The translations under genes were made by a program, and so were the position numbers. A stretch of 64,000 nt of DNA from Pseudomonas sp. FP1742 (GTDB lineage Bacteria; Pseudomonadota; Gammaproteobacteria; Pseudomonadales; Pseudomonadaceae). Shown in pieces: positions 60,613-64,000 of the stretch (positions are counted from its first letter, which is position 1; every line of letters starts with the position of its first letter). The DNA is taken from assembly GCF_030687145.1 (NCBI RefSeq), contig NZ_CP117460.1, positions 4,464,001-4,528,000 on the forward strand, read 5' to 3'. The notes beneath the pieces were generated by a model. It had not been told where the DNA came from and did no database searches. It saw nothing but the letters and a program-made list of their open reading frames with translations.

Positions 60613-61327
60613 GATCGACAACGTACATAAATCCTTCGGCGATCTGGCCGTGGTCAAGGGTGTCAGCCTGACGGTGGACAAGGGCGAAGTGGTGTCGATC
60701 ATCGGCGGCTCGGGCTCCGGCAAATCGACCCTGCTGATGTGCATCAACGGCCTGGAGCCGATCCAGAAAGGCAACATCCGGGTCGATGGCGTCGAGGTCC
60801 ATCACAGCGCCACCGACCTCAACCGCCTGCGGCAGAAAATCGGCATCGTGTTCCAGCAATGGAATGCCTTCCCGCACCTGACCGTGCTGGAAAACGTGAT
60901 GCTGGCGCCGCGCAAGGTCTTGGGCAAAAGCAAGTGCGACGCCGAGGCGCTGGCGGTGCAGCAACTGACCCACGTGGGCCTTGGCGACAAACTCAAGACC
61001 TTTCCCGGCAAGTTGTCCGGAGGCCAGCAGCAACGCATGGCGATCGCCCGCGCCCTGGCCATGTCGCCGGACTACATGCTGTTCGACGAAGCCACCTCGG
61101 CCCTCGACCCGCAACTGGTCGGCGAGGTGCTGGACACCATGCGCATGCTCGCCGAAGACGGCATGACCATGGTGCTGGTGACCCACGAAATCCGCTTTGC
61201 CCGGGATGTGTCCGACCGTGTGGCGTTCTTTCGCAATGGCCTGGTGCACGAGATCGGCTCGCCGGATCAGGTGATTGGCAATCCGATACATGCGGAAACG
61301 GCGGCGTTTCTGAAATCGGTGAAATAA
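60605..61327 (+). CDS. Amino-acid ABC transporter ATP-binding protein
   Basis: A 240-residue ATPase with Walker A GGSGSGKST (34-42), Q-loop, signature LSGGQQQRMAIARALAM, Walker B YMLFDEATSALDP and switch VLVTHE. Closest to HisP/GlnQ-type polar amino-acid importers. Completes the importer; the gene begins inside the previous permease by eight bases. Confidence 0.95.
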   Translation: MIEIDNVHKSFGDLAVVKGVSLTVDKGEVVSIIGGSGSGKSTLLMCINGLEPIQKGNIRVDGVEVHHSATDLNRLRQKIGIVFQQWNAFPHLTVLENVMLAPRKVLGKSKCDAEALAVQQLTHVGLGDKLKTFPGKLSGGQQQRMAIARALAMSPDYMLFDEATSALDPQLVGEVLDTMRMLAEDGMTMVLVTHEIRFARDVSDRVAFFRNGLVHEIGSPDQVIGNPIHAETAAFLKSVK

Positions 61328-61332
61328 CGGAT

Positions 61333-61427
61333 GGCCCCTTCGCGGGCAAGCCCGCTCCCACATGGGATCGCATTTTTTCTGACAGAGCTCGGTTAAATGT
61401 GGGAGCGGGCTTGCCCGCGAAAGGGCC
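61333..61427. repeat. REPIN with CGCGGGCAAGCCCGCTCC core
   Basis: CTTCGCGGGCAAGCCCGCTC and its inverted copy surround about 35 bases. The CGCGGGCAAG core differs from the CGCGAGCAAG core of the other copies, so this is a variant subfamily. It separates the ABC operon from the next gene, which still follows on the same strand. Confidence 0.88.
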
Positions 61428-61453
61428 CGAACAGACAAAACAAGGAGCAGGCA

Positions 61454-62482
61454 ATGCGCTCATCGAAAGTCATTCATGTAGTCAGCTGTCATGCCGAAGG
61501 CGAAGTCGGCGACGTGATCGTCGGCGGTGTCGCACCACCACCGGGCGCCACCGTGTGGGAACAGTCACGCTGGATCGCCAAGGATGAAACCTTGCGCAAT
61601 TTCGTCCTCAACGAACCTCGCGGCGGCGTGTTCCGCCACGTCAACCTGCTGGTGCCGGCCAAGGACCCTCGGGCGCAGATGGCCTGGATCATCATGGAAC
61701 CGGCGGACACGCCCCCGATGTCCGGCTCCAACTCGCTGTGCGTGGCCACGGTGCTGCTCGACAGCGGCATCTTGCCAATGACCGAACCGCAAACCCGACT
61801 GGTGCTCGAAGCCCCCGGCGGTTTGATCGAAGCCGTGGCCGACTGCCGTGATGGCAAGGTCGAACGGGTAGAAATCAAGAACGTGCCCTCCTTCGCGGAC
61901 CGCCTCGACGCCTGGATCGAAGTCGAAGGCCTGGGCTCCTTGCAGGTCGACACCGCGTACGGTGGCGACAGTTTTGTCATCGCCGACGCCAAACGCCTGG
62001 GCTTTGCCAGCCGCCCTGACGAGGCGGCCGAGCTGGTCGAGGTCGGGTTGAAAATCACCCGCGCGGCCAATGAACAACTGGGCTTCGTCCATCCGCTGAA
62101 CCCCGAGTGGTCGCATATTTCCTTCTGCCAGATTGCCGCGCCCATCGTGGTTGAAAACGGCATTGCCACCGGGGCCAACGCGGTGGTGATTCAACCCGGC
62201 AAGATCGACCGCTCGCCCACCGGCACTGGTTGTTCGGCGCGTATGGCGGTGTTGCAGGCCAAGGGATTGATGCAGGTCGGCGAGCGCTTTATCGGCCGTT
62301 CGATCCTCGGTTCCGAATTCCATTGCCGCATCGATTCGATGACCGAAGTGGCCGGCCGCCCGGCGATCTACCCGTGCATTTCCGGCCGGGCCTGGATCAC
62401 CGGCACCCACCAATTGCTGCTCGACCCCAGCGACCCGTGGCCACAGGGCTATCGCCTGTCAGACACCTGGCCCGGCGCCTGA
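61454..62482 (+). CDS. Proline racemase-family protein, 3-hydroxyproline dehydratase-like, Ser/Thr active site
   Basis: A 342-residue protein of the proline racemase superfamily. Both catalytic cysteines are replaced: Ser90 (MSGSN, where epimerases have MCGHG) and Thr256 (RSPTGTG, where they have RSPCGTG). A Thr in the second site is known from trans-3-hydroxy-L-proline dehydratases, whose first residue is Cys; a Ser in the first site is less usual. The context with AcnX suggests a 3-hydroxyproline dehydratase or epimerase. Start at 61454 after AAGGAGCAGGCA. Confidence 0.85.
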   Translation: MRSSKVIHVVSCHAEGEVGDVIVGGVAPPPGATVWEQSRWIAKDETLRNFVLNEPRGGVFRHVNLLVPAKDPRAQMAWIIMEPADTPPMSGSNSLCVATVLLDSGILPMTEPQTRLVLEAPGGLIEAVADCRDGKVERVEIKNVPSFADRLDAWIEVEGLGSLQVDTAYGGDSFVIADAKRLGFASRPDEAAELVEVGLKITRAANEQLGFVHPLNPEWSHISFCQIAAPIVVENGIATGANAVVIQPGKIDRSPTGTGCSARMAVLQAKGLMQVGERFIGRSILGSEFHCRIDSMTEVAGRPAIYPCISGRAWITGTHQLLLDPSDPWPQGYRLSDTWPGA

Positions 62483-62555
62483 AACTCCCCCAGACCAACG
62501 GCTATAAAAAACCCGGATTGATTGAAAAAACCACTGGCCGAGCATCGGCATTTAA

Positions 62556-62572
62556 AATATCGTATACGAAAT
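62556..62572. promoter_or_regulatory. GntR operator before the deaminase gene
   Basis: AATATCGTATACGAAAT, identical over 17 bases to the site at 56625. It is 25 bases before the deaminase ATG, overlapping its likely promoter. Suggests an independent transcription start for the deaminase and MFS genes. Confidence 0.75.
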
Positions 62573-62596
62573 ACAATAAACGAACCGGAGGCAACA

Positions 62597-63514
62597 ATGA
62601 GCAAGCGCATTAACTGGAGTGGCGTCTTCCCCGCGGTGACCACTCAATTCAACGATGACTTCTCCATCAACCTGGAAAAAACCCACCAGGTGATTTCCAA
62701 CGTGATCCGTGACGGCGTATCGGGCCTGGTGGTGTGTGGTTCGGTGGGGGAAAACACCTCATTGACCGCCGAAGAAAAAATCGCCGTGACCGAAGTCGCG
62801 GTCGACGCCTCTCGCGGCCGCGTGCCGGTGATTTGCGGCGTGGCCGAATTCACCAGCGTGCAAGCGGCCAAAGTGGCGAATGCGGTGCGCAGGGTCGGTG
62901 TCGACGGCGTGATGCTGATGCCAGCGCTGGTTTACGGCTCCAAGCCGTTCGAGACCGCCGAGCACTACCGCTACGTGGCGAAGAACGCCGATGTTCCGCT
63001 GATGGTCTACAACAACCCGCCGATCTACAAAAACGACGTCACCCCGGACATCCTGATTTCCCTGGCCGACTGCGACAACGTGGTGTGCTTCAAGGATTCC
63101 TCCGGCGATACCCGCCGTTTCATCGACGTGCGCAATGAAGTCGGCGACCGTTTCGTGCTGTTCGCAGGTCTCGACGACGTGGTGCTGGAAAGCATCGCGG
63201 TGGGTGCCGAGGGCTGGGTCTCGGGCATGTCGAACGTGTTCCCGAAAGAAGGCGAAACCATCTTCCGCCTGGCCAAGGCCGGTCGCTTCGCCGAAGCCAT
63301 GCCGATCTACGAATGGCTGATGCCGATCCTGCACCTCGATGCCCGTGCCGACCTGGTGCAGTGCATCAAACTCTGCGAAGCCATCGCCGGTCGCGGCAGC
63401 GCCCTGACCCGTCCGCCACGCCTGGCACTGCCGCAAGCTGATCGGGAGTTCGTCGAACAGATCATGGCCAAGGCCATGGCCAACCGTCCGGAGCTGCCGG
63501 ACGTCGGTCTCTGA
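62597..63514 (+). CDS. lhpC: Pyrroline-hydroxycarboxylate deaminase-like DapA-family enzyme
   Basis: A 305-residue DapA-family aldolase/hydro-lyase. Schiff-base Lys166 lies in [10 protein letters not shown], and Tyr138 in LMVYNNPP; the [13 protein letters not shown] loop binds the substrate carboxylate. In hydroxyproline pathways this family member (LhpC) deaminates pyrroline-4-hydroxy-2-carboxylate to 2-oxoglutarate semialdehyde. The semialdehyde dehydrogenase is not in the window and probably lies downstream. GGAGGCAACA precedes the ATG at 62597. Confidence 0.88.
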   Translation: MSKRINWSGVFPAVTTQFNDDFSINLEKTHQVISNVIRDGVSGLVVCGSVGENTSLTAEEKIAVTEVAVDASRGRVPVICGVAEFTSVQAAKVANAVRRVGVDGVMLMPALVYGSKPFETAEHYRYVAKNADVPLMVYNNPPIYKNDVTPDILISLADCDNVVCFKDSSGDTRRFIDVRNEVGDRFVLFAGLDDVVLESIAVGAEGWVSGMSNVFPKEGETIFRLAKAGRFAEAMPIYEWLMPILHLDARADLVQCIKLCEAIAGRGSALTRPPRLALPQADREFVEQIMAKAMANRPELPDVGL

Positions 63515-63585
63515 GTGATTGCCGGGCGGATCCTTGCGGGTCCGGCCCGGCTACCTGTTTTCGCGCCTCTACAGGAAACGTCAGC

Positions 63586-64000
63586 ATGTCCAATCCTCAC
63601 AGCACCTCCCGCGCAACCACACCCTCGGGACTCAAACGCGTGGTGGCCGCCGCCATGGCCGGCACTGTCGCCGAGTGGTATGAATTCTTTCTCTATGGCA
63701 CTGCTTCGGCATTGGTCTTCGGCCAGCTGTTCTTCCGCCAGACCGACAGCCCGATCGACGGCATCATCGCCGCCTTCGCCCTGTACGCCGTCGGCTTCCT
63801 CGCCCGTCCGTTGGGCGGTCTGGTGTTCGGTCACTACGGTGACAAGTTCGGCCGCAAGCGCCTGCTGCAACTGAGCCTGGTGGTGGTTGGCATCACCACG
63901 TTCCTGATGGGTTGCCTGCCCGGCTTCGACAGCATCGGCTATGCCGCGCCGGTGTTATTGGTGCTGCTGCGGCTGATCCAGGGCTTTGCCTTCGGCGGTG
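63586..64000 (+). CDS. MFS metabolite:H+ symporter, N-terminal part (cut by window end)
   Basis: 138 readable residues. The pattern [33 protein letters not shown] and [18 protein letters not shown] is that of the ProP/ShiA branch of the MFS, that is proton symporters of small organic acids and betaines. The place after the deaminase suggests hydroxyproline uptake. The gene runs past the window end. Confidence 0.9.
   Translation, partial: MSNPHSTSRATTPSGLKRVVAAAMAGTVAEWYEFFLYGTASALVFGQLFFRQTDSPIDGIIAAFALYAVGFLARPLGGLVFGHYGDKFGRKRLLQLSLVVVGITTFLMGCLPGFDSIGYAAPVLLVLLRLIQGFAFGG

Noticed and set aside
7567..61427. Repeated palindromes as a CRISPR array
   Set aside because: The repeats are scattered, inverted pairs with REP cores and no regular spacers; no cas genes are present.

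Overview
The window reads as a chromosomal stretch of a Pseudomonas, most likely of the P. fluorescens group. Supporting signs are GC-rich coding with strong third-position G/C bias, many REP/REPIN palindromes of the kind common in that group, a FleN-type ATPase, a DUF6124 gene with its leader element, an ArsJ/GAPDH arsenic unit, and hydroxyproline catabolism genes. No tRNA, rRNA, CRISPR array, prophage or intact insertion sequence was seen.

1-15.6 kb is ordinary single-gene chromosome. It holds DUF1801, a YfcF-type glutathione transferase, an orphan SLATT membrane protein, a PF04008 protein, an orphan FleN paralogue, cupin, AraC, CAP-domain protein, GNAT, 1-Cys peroxiredoxin, isochorismatase-family hydrolase, gamma-glutamyltransferase, Ogt, a divergent LysR/MFS pair, an ABC exporter and a VOC protein.

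16.2-42.9 kb is a large exopolysaccharide locus. Three plus-strand regulators (pseudo-receiver/winged helix, degenerate EAL, pseudo-receiver/winged helix) precede a WcaJ-type initiating glucose-1-phosphate transferase. A minus-strand yjbEFGH-like operon follows, with a Wza exporter inserted in it and a VanZ-like gene at its end. Next comes a long minus-strand operon: wzy, wzx, pyruvyltransferase, a PL14-type lyase, acyltransferase, GT4, the PssD/PssE pair, manC and ugd. Upstream of it are wzc and wzb, then plus-strand galU, a phosphomannomutase C-terminal fragment and rfaH, then uppP. A perfect ops element (RfaH recruitment site) lies 37 nt before wzy, whose start lacks a clear ribosome binding site. 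The locus therefore appears to carry its own antiterminator and that factor's target. The inferred product is a Wzx/Wzy-dependent acidic polymer built on lipid-linked Glc, then GlcA, with mannose possible and pyruvyl/acyl decoration. The glycan-specific genes at 29-36.7 kb are visibly AT-richer than their flanks, which suggests horizontal origin.

43.2-49.9 kb has an MgtC/DUF4010 membrane protein, two small unknown genes, a tandem universal stress protein, a lipoprotein serine protease and an arsR-gapdh-arsJ unit (arsenate detoxification through 1-arseno-3-phosphoglycerate).

50.2-64.0 kb is hydroxyproline catabolism. A GntR regulator, 4-hydroxyproline 2-epimerase and a three-subunit D-hydroxyproline dehydrogenase are followed by a PAS-AraC regulator. 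An ABC amino-acid transporter operon carries an aconitase X (cis-3-hydroxyproline dehydratase type) between its binding protein and its permeases. After it come a proline-racemase-family protein with an unusual Ser/Thr active-site pair, a DapA-family pyrroline-hydroxycarboxylate deaminase and the start of an MFS transporter cut by the window end. A shared palindromic operator (core TCGTATACGA) lies before the binding protein and before the deaminase, with a weaker copy before gntR, which links these units into one likely regulon.
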